DNA of 63,349 nucleotides. It comes from Desulfobacteraceae bacterium (lineage in GTDB: Bacteria > Desulfobacterota > Desulfobacteria > Desulfobacterales > Desulfosarcinaceae). The stretch is from positions 1-63,349 of the forward strand of contig JAAERL010000266.1 in assembly GCA_024230435.1 (NCBI GenBank), read 5' to 3'. Positions 1 to 8,588 of the stretch are shown here, in pieces; the stretch's first letter is position 1, and each line of letters starts with the position of its first letter. Position numbers and translations under genes: made by a program. The notes beneath the pieces are model-generated. The model saw only the letters and a list, made by a program, of their open reading frames with translations, was not told the origin of the DNA and searched no databases.

Positions 1-162
1 AGTATTGATGCTGGAACACTTGCGAATTGGCGGTGCCAAGGCCGGGGTCCTGCATATGTTAAGTATGGAAGGAAGGTCTTGTACCCTATTCAGTCTTTAG
101 ATGATTGGTGTCTGAATCATCAGGTCCGAACTGTTGATCACTACCAGGGATTTGATGAGTAG
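1..162 (+). CDS. Excisionase/AlpA-like helix-turn-helix protein, 5'-truncated by window edge
   Basis: An open frame runs from base 1 to a TAG at 160-162 (53 residues visible). It contains the winged-helix excisionase pattern STLANWR-like (here GTLANWRCQGRGPAYVKYG) followed by RKVLYP and a C-terminal LDDW segment, the usual signature of small MerR-like/AlpA DNA-binding proteins of integrated elements. These proteins direct excision or activate an integrase promoter by bending DNA. The start codon lies outside the window. It sits about 0.7 kb from the 3' end of a tRNA-Arg gene, the typical attachment site for tyrosine-integrase elements, so it probably belongs to such an element; no integrase is visible here. 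Family call is confident, element membership is inference. Confidence 0.75.
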   Translation, partial: SIDAGTLANWRCQGRGPAYVKYGRKVLYPIQSLDDWCLNHQVRTVDHYQGFDE

Positions 163-280
163 TCCCGTTCAAAAATGCCACTTCCATCCGGGCTGCGCTC
201 ATACTTTTCTGGTTAAGGATAAAGTGAGGGTACCGGCGGTCATGGAAAACGGTCTCCATGTGAAAAATGGTGGCCGTTAG
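155..280 (+). CDS. Possible small protein (41 aa) overlapping the excisionase stop
   Basis: An ATG at 155 overlaps the excisionase stop by eight bases in a different frame and opens a 41-codon frame ending at a TAG at 278-280. The product begins MSSPVQKCHFHPGCAHTF, with two Cys and three His in a short stretch that could bind a metal. The overlap would allow translational coupling. No family is recognised and chance cannot be excluded at this length. Confidence 0.3.
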   Translation: MSSPVQKCHFHPGCAHTFLVKDKVRVPAVMENGLHVKNGGR

Positions 281-800
281 TCCATGCTCGTTTTGATAAA
301 CTCACACAAAAAAATGTATCTTAATTTTTTTATGTAGCGCAGGACTCGTTCCGGTACCCTGATTATTAGACATTTTGTTCAACATTTCTAGCGTCTGACG
401 TTTACTGGAGTGCCGTTACGGAGTTCATAATGAATTTTCGTAAGGTCATCAAAATTCATAGTTCCAGTAATTTACATAGTTCGGGCAACATATCCAGATA
501 TGATTATCAACATCGAATTAATTTATAAGAAATTGGTTTAAAATGCGACTATATTGCCAGAGTGGTACAAAAATGCTAATTTTGACCTAGTTCGATAAGG
601 ATAAGGATAACGGCAGCGGGACCGATATTAATCCGTTAGCTAACTGAATGACAAAAAAAGGGGATCAAGGCTGTGCTCCCCAAAAATTTAGAGGGCATGA
701 TTCAAAATTGATCGGCCCTTATTTTAATAGGTGTACCCTGAAAATAATTGGTATAAACGAAATAATTGGTGTAAACGCGCTATGCTCCCAATACGCTCCC
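281..800. other. Non-coding end of integrated element with arm-site-like repeats
   Basis: No convincing gene. A perfect 9-bp inverted repeat (ATGAATTTT ... AAAATTCAT) lies at 430-459. Two tandem 18-bp direct repeats, AAATAATTGGTRTAAACG with one difference, lie at 742-759 and 760-777. GCTCCCAA occurs twice at about 784-802. Short direct repeats next to a tRNA 3' end resemble integrase or excisionase arm-binding sites. The open frame at 648-956 is not a gene, since its C-terminus is read through the tRNA. Confidence 0.45.
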
Positions 801-838
801 AAAAAAACAAAAAGGGTTATAGTCAATTGCTATAACCC
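801..838 (-). terminator. Rho-independent terminator of tRNA-Arg
   Basis: Read on the minus strand, a 9-bp perfect stem (GGGTTATAG / CTATAACCC, + strand 814-838) is followed by a T-rich tract (complement of the A-rich run at 801-813). It begins 11 bases beyond the tRNA CCA end, so it should terminate the tRNA transcript. Confidence 0.8.
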
Positions 839-849
839 ATTGATTTTAT

Positions 850-926
<77 letters not shown>

Positions 927-1004
927 ACATCAAATGCAGTCCCGCAAATATCATAGGATATTGGGGTTGTCTATAAAAAACATGACTTGGCGGGGTTTTA
1001 AAAA

Positions 1005-2009
1005 ATGACCCGCTGGCTAAACCGTGAAAGCATATTTTCAATGACCCAACAAAATGAGACAACGTTACCGATAAATAAAAAAGGTAATAAAAATAAGAAA
1101 AAACCGCTAAAAAAAATCGATAACCGCGTAAAAAAGGCGGATAATAAATCCGTTGTTAAATTTGATCCCCTTCAACGCTATCTTTCTGAAATAAGCCAAT
1201 ACCGATTACTGACCAGGGAAGAGGAGGTCGAGCTAGGCAGGCGTGTCCAGGAAATTGGCGATATGGATGCCGCTTATCAGTTGGTAACATCCAATTTGCG
1301 GTTGGTTGTAAAAATTGCTTTGGAATTCCAGCGCGTTTGGATGCAAAACCTTCTGGATTTGATACAGGAGGGCAATATAGGCCTCATGCAGGCTGTTAAA
1401 AAATTTGATCCATATAAAAATGTAAAATTTTCGTATTATGCCTCTTTCTGGATAAAAGCTTATATACTTAAATTTATAATGGATAATTGGCGTCTGGTCA
1501 AAATCGGTACGACTCAAGGACAAAGAAAGCTTTTTTTCAAACTGAAAAAAGAAAAACAACGCCTGATAGAGTTGGGGTTTGATCCTAAACCTAAACTTTT
1601 ATCCCAGCGGCTCGGGGTATCTGAGCGCGAAATTGTAGATATGGATCAGCGGCTGGATGGTTGGGATGTTTCATTGGATTCGCCGGTAAAAGAAGGATCA
1701 GATACCGGCCGTATAGATTTTATCAGCGAAGGATCTGCTTCCGCCGAAGATAAGGTAGCCAAAAAAGAAATTGAACTTTTACTTCATAAAAAGGTCGCTG
1801 AGTTCAAAAAACAAATGAACGAACGGGAACTTGAAATTTTTAACCAGCGTATTTTTTCCGACACTCCCGTTACGTTACAACAAATTGGTGATCGTTATGG
1901 TATTTCCCGTGAAAGGGTTCGTCAGATTGAAAAAAATGTAATAAAAAAAATGCGGGAATATTTCAAAAATGAGATACCTGATTTTAATGCATATACCATT
2001 GAAGGGTGA
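1005..2009 (+). CDS. rpoH: RNA polymerase sigma-32-type factor (heat shock)
   Basis: This is a group 3 sigma-70 family factor of 334 aa that directs RNA polymerase to heat-shock promoters. After a Lys-rich N-terminus (residues 20-50), region 2 shows LIQEGNIGLMQAVKKFDP and FSYYASFWIKAYI for core and -10 binding. Near residue 172 the QRKLFFKLK motif matches the RpoH box that distinguishes sigma-32 from other sigma factors. Region 4 has TLQQIGDRYGISRERVRQIE. The annotated ATG and an in-frame ATG at 1041 both lack a clear Shine-Dalgarno; the conserved part begins around residue 50, so either start is possible. It is a single gene, followed by an inverted repeat rather than a classic terminator. 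Family assignment is secure; actual regulon is inferred from the family. Confidence 0.9.
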   Translation: MTRWLNRESIFSMTQQNETTLPINKKGNKNKKKPLKKIDNRVKKADNKSVVKFDPLQRYLSEISQYRLLTREEEVELGRRVQEIGDMDAAYQLVTSNLRLVVKIALEFQRVWMQNLLDLIQEGNIGLMQAVKKFDPYKNVKFSYYASFWIKAYILKFIMDNWRLVKIGTTQGQRKLFFKLKKEKQRLIELGFDPKPKLLSQRLGVSEREIVDMDQRLDGWDVSLDSPVKEGSDTGRIDFISEGSASAEDKVAKKEIELLLHKKVAEFKKQMNERELEIFNQRIFSDTPVTLQQIGDRYGISRERVRQIEKNVIKKMREYFKNEIPDFNAYTIEG

Positions 2010-2025
2010 ATTTTTTACCCTCATA

Positions 2026-2093
2026 GGCGCTATCTATTTTGATAACGAGACTGATAACGAGACGAATCACGTGATGAATCAATAGATAGCGCC
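2026..2093. repeat. 13-bp inverted repeat enclosing tandem 12-mers, downstream of rpoH
   Basis: GGCGCTATCTATT (2026-2038) is perfectly inverted at 2081-2093. Inside are two perfect tandem copies of TGATAACGAGAC (2040-2063) and the palindrome ATCACGTGAT (2066-2075). There is no T-tract, so it is not a standard terminator. It may be a protein-binding or mRNA-end structure. Confidence 0.6.
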
Positions 2094-2100
2094 CATTCAT

Positions 2101-2294
2101 TAAATGGCGAATTTGCCCGATATCTTAGTTATGCTGAAAATTTTATCCTTGAAATATCAACCAGTGAGCATCAATCAGATGCCTGTGGTAAAGCTCGTGG
2201 AAGATGCGCTAATCGAGTGTGATTTGCATTTTTCACGGCCCTTAAAATTTATCGCGCGCCTTGATTTTAGCCGAATTTGTCTATTTGGTGCATG
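2101..2294 (+). repeat. Dispersed repeat, family 2, long copy
   Basis: About 195 bp beginning AAATGGCGAATTTGCCCG and ending with CGCCTTGATTTTAGCCGAAT. The same start, the middle block GAAAATTTTATCC and the end recur in order at 59600-59741, and the first 60 bp recur in reverse at 9421-9489. Its own ends are imperfect inverted repeats of each other. The short open frame inside it (2104-2295) is repeat sequence, not a gene. Confidence 0.65.
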
Positions 2295-2539
2295 AACAAA
2301 ATATTGTCTTAGAGGCGATTTATTAGTTGCCAAACAGGCTCTAAAATCGGGATCATCAAAATCACATTTCGTTATCATCTATTTAATTTCGATATTATTA
2401 AATTTTTGCCATAAATTAAATTGAAGATGGAGTTCATAAAAAAAAAGCCGATAACCAAATATAAGCTGTTGAAAAGAACGAAATCCGTTGTAACATTAAT
2501 TAAGAAACCGGTATTGGATTGGAAAAAGGGATACTATCG

Positions 2540-4240
2540 TTGCTAAAAAAAACTTTTCTGTTTGCCTGCTTGATGGTGTTATGGCTCGGTGGATGTCAAA
2601 GTTTGAAAACAATCGGTTTTCACCATAAAAACCACCCACAGCCTCAAAGACAGGGTGCGCCCGCCTATTATTATTTTACCAATGCCCAGTTGATGGTTAA
2701 ACGTGGAAATATTAACGAGGCTATTTGGCTGCTAAATAAGTCAATAGAACATGATTCCCAATCTGTCTATCTTAAGCTGGAACTTGTAAACCTGTTGCTG
2801 GCCAGGAATGATGAGGACAAGTCGCTTGCCATTGTTAAGTCCGTTCTGGACAAGCAGCCCGGCCATGTTGAAGCGCTTTCGCTTGCCGGCACTATTTATT
2901 ACCTGCAAAATAAGATAATGCTGGCTGAAAAAAAATTTGAAAAGGCCATAGAAACGGGTAAAGCCAAAGACAGCGTTTTTCTTCATCTGGGGCGAATTTA
3001 TTGGAGTAAGAATGATTATGATAGCGCAGAGCGTGTTTTTAGTTTGATGGCAAAACAATTTCCTGACTCTTATGCTGCTCACTATTTTGAGGGAATGGTG
3101 TTTATTGTTCAGGGCAAACAACCGGAGGCGGAAGTATCGTTTTTAAAATCTTTGACCTTGGAACCGGCATGGGATAAGCCTCGTTATGAATTGCTCAGAA
3201 TTTATAAAGACCAAAAACGGTTAAGTGAGATAGAGGCAGTCTATAAGGACCTTTTGATATACAATCCCGCGGATTACCAAGCTGCATTCCAGTTGGTCGT
3301 ACATTACCGTAATATTGGTAAAAACAAAGAGGCTTTGCTGATTTTACGCGAATTAGGCTCCAGATCTCCCAGCGAGCCTGACATCGTCTCTGTGTCAATT
3401 GAGCAATATTTGGAAACCAGGCAATATGCACTGGCTGCCTGGATTTATAAAGGTTTATTGGCAGGTGAGCAAAAAAATTCGGATTTGCATTATTTACTTG
3501 GAGTTTCTCTGGTTGGAATAAAAAAAGATCAGGCGGCGCTCGAATATTTTGAAAATGTTAAACCCGAATCACGCTTTTATAATGAAGCCGTGGTAAACAG
3601 ATCTTTATTGCATCATAACATGGGAAAAATCAATCGCGCCATTGCCGTTTTAAAGCAGGGCTTGAAACACGATGACAAAAAGGTTGATTATTACCTATAT
3701 TTAGGTACTTTTTACGAAGAGTTAGAGCGCTATCAAGAAGCTGTTGGCATCTTGAAGCAAGGATTGAAGTTGGACAAGCGTAACAGCATGCTTCATTATC
3801 GTTTAGGTGTTGTTTATGACAAAATGGAACTTAAAAAGGATTCAATCGAAATTATGAAAAAAGTGCTTCGCTTGAAACCCGATAATGCTGAAGCTTTAAA
3901 TTATCTTGGATACACTTACGCAGATATGGGTATCAATCTAGACGAGGCTGTTACACTGATTCATTCGGCATTGGAGTTGAAACCGGATGATGGCTACATT
4001 GCCGATAGCATGGGCTGGGTTTATTACAAGAGAGGTCAGTATTCATTGGCATTAAAATATTTGATTAAGGCAGCTTCCTTGGTTCCTGATGATCCGGTAA
4101 TCCTGGAGCACCTTGGTGATGTACATGTGAAAATGGATAATTCTGCAGAGGCTTTAAATTACTATCGCCGCTCTTTAGACAAATCCTCCAAAAATAAAAA
4201 AGCAATCGAAAACAAAATCAATAGTCTCAAAACCAAATAA
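2540..4240 (+). CDS. Outer-membrane-type TPR lipoprotein
   Basis: About 566 aa with a signal peptide and lipobox LWLGGC, so the mature protein should be a lipid-anchored envelope protein with a long array of tetratricopeptide repeats. Repeats are visible throughout, for example NEAIWLLNKSIEHD near the start and KPDNAEALNYLGYTYADMG and KPDDGYIADSMGWVYYKRG near the end. TPR arrays act as protein-binding scaffolds. The start is uncertain: TTG at 2540 has an AAAAAGGGA upstream, while an in-frame TTG at 2519 adds seven residues; no ATG is available before the signal peptide. It lies 7 bp before a LolB-like lipoprotein gene, a pairing known from deltaproteobacteria, suggesting a joint role in outer-membrane lipoprotein or envelope biogenesis (inference). 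Confidence 0.85.
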   Translation: MLKKTFLFACLMVLWLGGCQSLKTIGFHHKNHPQPQRQGAPAYYYFTNAQLMVKRGNINEAIWLLNKSIEHDSQSVYLKLELVNLLLARNDEDKSLAIVKSVLDKQPGHVEALSLAGTIYYLQNKIMLAEKKFEKAIETGKAKDSVFLHLGRIYWSKNDYDSAERVFSLMAKQFPDSYAAHYFEGMVFIVQGKQPEAEVSFLKSLTLEPAWDKPRYELLRIYKDQKRLSEIEAVYKDLLIYNPADYQAAFQLVVHYRNIGKNKEALLILRELGSRSPSEPDIVSVSIEQYLETRQYALAAWIYKGLLAGEQKNSDLHYLLGVSLVGIKKDQAALEYFENVKPESRFYNEAVVNRSLLHHNMGKINRAIAVLKQGLKHDDKKVDYYLYLGTFYEELERYQEAVGILKQGLKLDKRNSMLHYRLGVVYDKMELKKDSIEIMKKVLRLKPDNAEALNYLGYTYADMGINLDEAVTLIHSALELKPDDGYIADSMGWVYYKRGQYSLALKYLIKAASLVPDDPVILEHLGDVHVKMDNSAEALNYYRRSLDKSSKNKKAIENKINSLKTK

Positions 4241-4247
4241 TATACCT

Positions 4248-5030
4248 ATGAAAACTTGTCGGAGCATTTTAGCGCCCCGTTTAATATACATTTTTTTATT
4301 TAGCGGTTTATTCTTTTCATTAAATGGTTGTACCTGGATTATTAAACCGCCTGAAGATCATCCCCAAGCCAGACAGGCATTGGTGCAGTTTGCCAATCAG
4401 AATCAAGACCTTAAGCAGATGAAAGGGCTTATGCGGATAAAGCTCCGGACTTCGCAAGGAGGCACTACTACCGCCCGGGCAGCATGGGCTGCGATGGCTC
4501 CTGAACATTTGCGTATGGAATTGCTGAATATGGTTGGTCAGCCGCTTATCAGCATGACGGCCAATGGCAAGACCATTGCGGTACGAATGCATGAGAGTTC
4601 CCGTATTTATCGTATTAAGCAATCCAAATCGGCTTTTGATAAATTTATTAAAATTCCGATTGGTGTTGAAGATTTGATTACATTATTGTGCGGGCGCCCG
4701 GTAATCCCTGAATTTGCTGCCGCCCAAATCATAAAATCCGATAAAGCGGGTACATATATCGTTCTTAAAAATCGCTGGCGCAACCCTCTGGCTCAAATTA
4801 ATATTGATAAAACCGGTAAGTTGCACTCACAATCAATTTATGATTCGCAGGGCGCCAGACTTTATCATCTGAACTGGTTGAAATGGAAAAGTTATGGTTC
4901 TTACTGGTTGCCCCGGAAGGTTAAAATTGAAACTAATAGTGGTCAGCTTGTTGAATTTAATATGGAAAAATATTGGACAAATGTTCAGTTGGCGGCATCC
5001 ATATTCAAATTGCAGACTCAAGAGGATTAG
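4248..5030 (+). CDS. LolB-like/DUF4292-type outer membrane lipoprotein
   Basis: 260 aa with an N-terminal hydrophobic segment ending in the lipobox SLNGC at about residue 28. The mature part reads as a LolB/DUF4292-type half-barrel: LKQMKGLMRIKLRTSQGG, then ARAAWAAMAPEHLRMELLN and the paired strand segment LISMTANGKTIAV. LolB receives lipoproteins from the carrier LolA and inserts them into the outer membrane; members of this wider family often replace a canonical LolB in deltaproteobacteria. It follows the TPR lipoprotein by 7 bp and is surely co-transcribed with it. The fold-level assignment is good; activity as a lipoprotein receptor is inference. Confidence 0.75.
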   Translation: MKTCRSILAPRLIYIFLFSGLFFSLNGCTWIIKPPEDHPQARQALVQFANQNQDLKQMKGLMRIKLRTSQGGTTTARAAWAAMAPEHLRMELLNMVGQPLISMTANGKTIAVRMHESSRIYRIKQSKSAFDKFIKIPIGVEDLITLLCGRPVIPEFAAAQIIKSDKAGTYIVLKNRWRNPLAQINIDKTGKLHSQSIYDSQGARLYHLNWLKWKSYGSYWLPRKVKIETNSGQLVEFNMEKYWTNVQLAASIFKLQTQED

Positions 5031-5081
5031 GATGATGATAAAGACTGTGTAGTGTGGCAATGATAAAGGGATGACGAATAA

Positions 5082-5570
5082 TTGGGAGCATCGCGGCAAA
5101 ATTTCAGCTTTGTTGCTGAAAGCACACTTGGTAAATTGGCTAAATGGCTCAGGCTTGCCGGATTTGATACCCTTTTTGATCATCAGGCGCCGGACTCCAA
5201 GCAACTGGTGCGATTAGCGGCCAGTCAACGCATTATTTTAACCCGCACCCAACGCGTTTACCGCTTTTTACCCGCCTTTCAAGGCATTCTTATCCTACAT
5301 AACAAAACAACGGATCAAATTCGTCATGTGATAGATGAATTAGAAATTCAGCCCTGGGATTTAAAGCCATTGACCCTTTGCACCTTATGCAACATACAGC
5401 TTAAAAAACAATCAAAAGATACGTTGGCAAGACAGGTTCCCGATTTTATCCGGCAGTGTCATACAAGCTTTCTGACATGCCCGCAGTGCAATCGCACGTA
5501 TTGGGCGGGAAGTCACTGTAAAAACATCAAAACACGAATGCAATCATGGTTTTCCAGTTCGGAAAAATAA
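5082..5570 (+). CDS. Mut7-C (DUF82) family RNase-domain protein, catalytic acids altered
   Basis: 162 aa. The N-terminal half is a PIN-like Mut7-C domain recognised by STLGKLAKWLRLAGFDTLF and the RIILTRT segment. The C-terminal half is the family's zinc ribbon, with LCTLCN and CPQCNRTYWAGSH supplying the CxxC pairs. In most family members the motif before LGKLARWLR carries Asp and the second motif is TRD; here these are Glu (AESTLG) and Thr (TRT), so nuclease activity may be weak or lost. A stop codon is immediately upstream of TTG 5082, so that TTG is the earliest start, with AAAGGG about 12 bp before it. Substrate unknown. Confidence 0.8.
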   Translation: MGASRQNFSFVAESTLGKLAKWLRLAGFDTLFDHQAPDSKQLVRLAASQRIILTRTQRVYRFLPAFQGILILHNKTTDQIRHVIDELEIQPWDLKPLTLCTLCNIQLKKQSKDTLARQVPDFIRQCHTSFLTCPQCNRTYWAGSHCKNIKTRMQSWFSSSEK

Positions 5571-5722
5571 ATTTACCTCGCCGTTATCTAAAAGACCAGC
5601 GCACTTGCCTTGTCAATACAGAAATGTTAAGCCGGAACACCGATTTGGAGAAAAACTTTTTTGCTGTATTCAGACGGGTATAGCCATGATAATAAAAGCT
5701 AATTAAACTTAAGGAGCTAACT

Positions 5723-6586
5723 GTGCATCACGAGAATCACCATACACCCAAAAATAAAGGTCGCGCCGGCGCCCCTGTCAGTGGCGAATCCAAGCTCAGG
5801 GATGATAAAATTGAGAGTTCATTGTTGAATATACGGCATAAGTTAATTGTTATGAGTGGAAAGGGCGGTGTTGGAAAATCCAGTGTCGCCGCCGGATTGG
5901 CGACTCGTTTGTCCGATAGGGGAAATCTTGTGGGCTTGATGGACATCGATATTCATGGGCCGAGTATTGCCGGGATTCTGGGAATCAAAGAGCTTCTGGA
6001 TGTGACTGCCGATCAAAAGGTGCTTCCCAAATCTATCAATGACAATTTAAAAGCGGTCAGTATGCAGGCTTTGATGCCCAATGCAGACCAGGCCGTAATT
6101 TGGCGTGGACCGGCTAAAACCGGTCTGATCAGGCAATTTATCGGCGATGTGCAATGGGAAACGCTGGATTATCTGATTATAGATGCGCCTCCCGGTACTG
6201 GTGATGAACCTCTTAGTGTCGCTCAAACTATTAGCGATGCAAAAGCCGTCATTGTAACCACACCCCAGGAGGTCGCTTTGTCGGATGTGCGTAAATCCAT
6301 AAATTTTTGCAAGACAGTGAATATGGAGATCGCCGGGCTAGTGGAGAACATGGGGCCGTTTGACTGCCCGTGCTGCGGTAAAAACATATCTTTATTTAAA
6401 AGCGGTGGAGGAAAGGATACAGCGATAGCCACGGGCACTCATTTTCTAGGCTCATTGCCCTTTGACGCCCGGATTGTAAAAGCTTGCGATGCAGGCATGC
6501 CCGGGGCGCTGTACAATCCGGACTCATCTTATGCAGTTGCCATGGATCGAATCGTTGATGCGCTGATTAAGCGCCTTTCAAATTGA
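5723..6586 (+). CDS. mrp: Mrp/NBP35-family iron-sulfur cluster carrier ATPase
   Basis: 287 aa P-loop ATPase of the Mrp/ApbC/NBP35 group, which binds and transfers Fe-S clusters to target proteins in the cytoplasm. The deviant Walker A GKGGVGKSS lies near residue 46, followed by LMDIDIHGPSIAGILGI, LIIDAPPGTGDEPLS (switch II) and the cluster-binding CPCCG near residue 215. The His-rich N-terminus (MHHENHH) could hold a metal. The start is GTG with AAGGAG eight bases upstream. It lacks the MIP18 domain found in some long Mrp proteins. It is followed 15 bp later by an ATP-grasp gene, probably in the same transcript. Confidence 0.92.
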   Translation: MHHENHHTPKNKGRAGAPVSGESKLRDDKIESSLLNIRHKLIVMSGKGGVGKSSVAAGLATRLSDRGNLVGLMDIDIHGPSIAGILGIKELLDVTADQKVLPKSINDNLKAVSMQALMPNADQAVIWRGPAKTGLIRQFIGDVQWETLDYLIIDAPPGTGDEPLSVAQTISDAKAVIVTTPQEVALSDVRKSINFCKTVNMEIAGLVENMGPFDCPCCGKNISLFKSGGGKDTAIATGTHFLGSLPFDARIVKACDAGMPGALYNPDSSYAVAMDRIVDALIKRLSN

Positions 6587-6601
6587 TTACAGGATATTAA
6601 A

Positions 6602-7417
6602 GTGGTAATGTCGATTTCAGAGACGATTCCAGATACATCCACCAATGTAATTGTTACTCTTGAAAAGCGGTTGAAGTCATGCTCCGGTGTAAAGGTTTTA
6701 GGAGTACGCCCGAATTTTGAAGACTATAGCTTTTCAGAAAAAAATCTGATCTACCGCGCCAATAAAATTTATTATCCTTCAAGCTTTTACGCCGAACTGT
6801 TCCACGCTATGGGAAAGCCTATTTTTCCGAGTCTGGCCACTTATTGTTTTGCTCAGGATAAAATCAAGCAAACGGCTATTTTTAAATTAAATGGAATTTC
6901 TCATCCGAGAACCCGGGTTTTTTATGGCAAACGCAGGAAAGAAAAAATTTTAGAGTATTTTGATTTTCCCTTTATTGCTAAGATCCCGCGGGGTTCAGCG
7001 ATGGGCAAGGGTGTTTTTCTGATTGATAGCCAACAAATGCTGAATAGTTATTGTCAATTGCAGCATGCCGCCTATATTCAAGAATATTTGCCCATTGAAC
7101 GGGATATGCGCGTGGTAGTGATCGGAAATGAGGTGGTGCACGCTTATTGGCGGGTGGCAAAACACGGTGATTTCCGAACCAATGTCGCTGCCGGAGCGAG
7201 CATTGATTTGTCTCCGGTACCTGTACAAGTCCTAAATTTGGCCATCGAAATAGCCAAGGTTTGTGGCTGGAATGATGTTGGATTGGATATTTGTGAATAT
7301 CAAGGCCGTTTCTATGTGCTTGAGGCCAATATGAAATACGGGCGGAAAGGTTTTTATCAAGCAGGTATTGATTACAAAAGCCTTTTATTAGAATTAATTA
7401 CCCAAGGAAAAATTTAA
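6602..7417 (+). CDS. RimK-like ATP-grasp ligase, substrate unknown
   Basis: 271 aa with the ATP-grasp fold related to RimK and other peptide ligases, which join an amino acid or peptide to a carboxylate through an acyl phosphate. Visible landmarks are the ATP-binding FPFIAKIPRGSAMGKGV (about residues 120-137), the hinge YIQEYLPIERDMRVVVIG and the metal-binding end segment VGLDICEYQGRFYVLEANMKYG. The start is GTG 6602 (AGG seven bases upstream) or ATG 6608. It sits between mrp and a dNTPase gene with gaps of 15 and 4 bp, so it is part of a compact operon. No substrate can be read from sequence. Confidence 0.8.
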   Translation: MVMSISETIPDTSTNVIVTLEKRLKSCSGVKVLGVRPNFEDYSFSEKNLIYRANKIYYPSSFYAELFHAMGKPIFPSLATYCFAQDKIKQTAIFKLNGISHPRTRVFYGKRRKEKILEYFDFPFIAKIPRGSAMGKGVFLIDSQQMLNSYCQLQHAAYIQEYLPIERDMRVVVIGNEVVHAYWRVAKHGDFRTNVAAGASIDLSPVPVQVLNLAIEIAKVCGWNDVGLDICEYQGRFYVLEANMKYGRKGFYQAGIDYKSLLLELITQGKI

Positions 7418-7421
7418 TGTC

Positions 7422-8576
7422 ATGGTAACGTTGCAGGAAATAAAAAACGATCTGAACGAAAGGCAAGCCCGCATGTTAAGCCCTTATGCCGCTAAAAGCA
7501 GCCATGCGGTTAGAAAAAAGCCCGAAACCAGTCTTAAATCCGGGTATCGTCAAGCTTTTTCGCTGGATGCCGATCGCATTATGCATTCAATGGCTTATAC
7601 CCGGTATAGTGATAAAACACAGGTGTTTTACTTGATCCGCAATGATCATATTACCCATCGCGTGTTGCATGTTCAATTAGTGTCTAAAATTGCGCGCACT
7701 ATTGGACGTTTTTTAGGATTGAATGAGGATTTGATTGAAGCCGCCGCCTTGGGCCACGATATCGGACACACACCCTTCGGCCATGATGGAGAGCGTTTTC
7801 TAAGCAAGTTGTGCCGCCAAGCCGGAATTGGTTATTTCTTGCACAATGTTCAAAGCATCCAATTTTTGGATCGGGTTGAGCGTAAAGGCAGGGGATGGAA
7901 TTTAAGCCTTCAGAGCTTAGACGGCATTGTCTGTCACGATGGTGAGATCCATAACCGGGTTTTGGCTCCGGTAAAAGAAAAAAATTTTGAGAGCCTCAAT
8001 CAAGAGCTGAAACGGAAAAAAGAAAAGCCGGACTACGCCTTGATGCCTATGAGCATGGAAGGCTGCGTAGTTCGCATGGCCGATACCGTGGCCTATATTG
8101 GCAGGGATTTGGAAGACGCCATCCGGCTTGAGCTGATCAGCCGTTCGGATATTCCGCCGGATGTAAGGCAGGTTTTAGGAGATACCAATGGCACTATTGT
8201 CTATAATCTGGTCACGGATATTATCTGTAACAGCTACCGCAGACCCTATGTCGCTTTCAGTGAAAAGGTTTCCCATGCGCTTAAAAAGCTAAAGGATTTC
8301 AACCTGCAGTTTATTTATCTTAATGAGCGTTTTAAGCGTCATACCGGCGCCATTGAAATATTGTTTGGCATTCTATTTGAACAATACCTGGAAGACCTGG
8401 AATCGCAAAACCATTCATCGAAAATATTCAGCGGTTTTTTATCCGATATGTCGCAAGAGTATATCTGCGAACACCGGCCGGCTGAAATTGTCAGAGATTT
8501 CATTGCGGGGATGACTGATCGCTATTTTTTGCAGCAATGTCCGGAAAAAATGAGACCCCAGGTTATTGATTATTGA
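7422..8576 (+). CDS. dgt: Deoxyguanosinetriphosphate triphosphohydrolase-like HD protein
   Basis: 384 aa HD-domain protein of the dGTPase family, which cleaves dNTPs to the nucleoside and tripolyphosphate and so trims dNTP pools. The metal-binding residues are in ITHRVLHVQLVSKIAR (about residue 75), AAALGHDIGHTPFGHDGER (about 108-126) and VVRMADTVAYIGRDLEDA. The preceding sequence FSLDADRIMHSMAYTRYSDKTQVF is the family's conserved entry motif. Length fits the shorter, non-E. coli subclass. It follows the ATP-grasp gene by 4 bp and precedes the UPF0280 gene by 12 bp. Nucleotide preference is not predictable here. Confidence 0.9.
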   Translation: MVTLQEIKNDLNERQARMLSPYAAKSSHAVRKKPETSLKSGYRQAFSLDADRIMHSMAYTRYSDKTQVFYLIRNDHITHRVLHVQLVSKIARTIGRFLGLNEDLIEAAALGHDIGHTPFGHDGERFLSKLCRQAGIGYFLHNVQSIQFLDRVERKGRGWNLSLQSLDGIVCHDGEIHNRVLAPVKEKNFESLNQELKRKKEKPDYALMPMSMEGCVVRMADTVAYIGRDLEDAIRLELISRSDIPPDVRQVLGDTNGTIVYNLVTDIICNSYRRPYVAFSEKVSHALKKLKDFNLQFIYLNERFKRHTGAIEILFGILFEQYLEDLESQNHSSKIFSGFLSDMSQEYICEHRPAEIVRDFIAGMTDRYFLQQCPEKMRPQVIDY

Positions 8577-8588
8577 TCCGATGGGCAC

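Noticed and set aside
2104-2295. 63-codon frame
   Set aside because: It lies wholly in a dispersed repeat and has no ribosome binding site.
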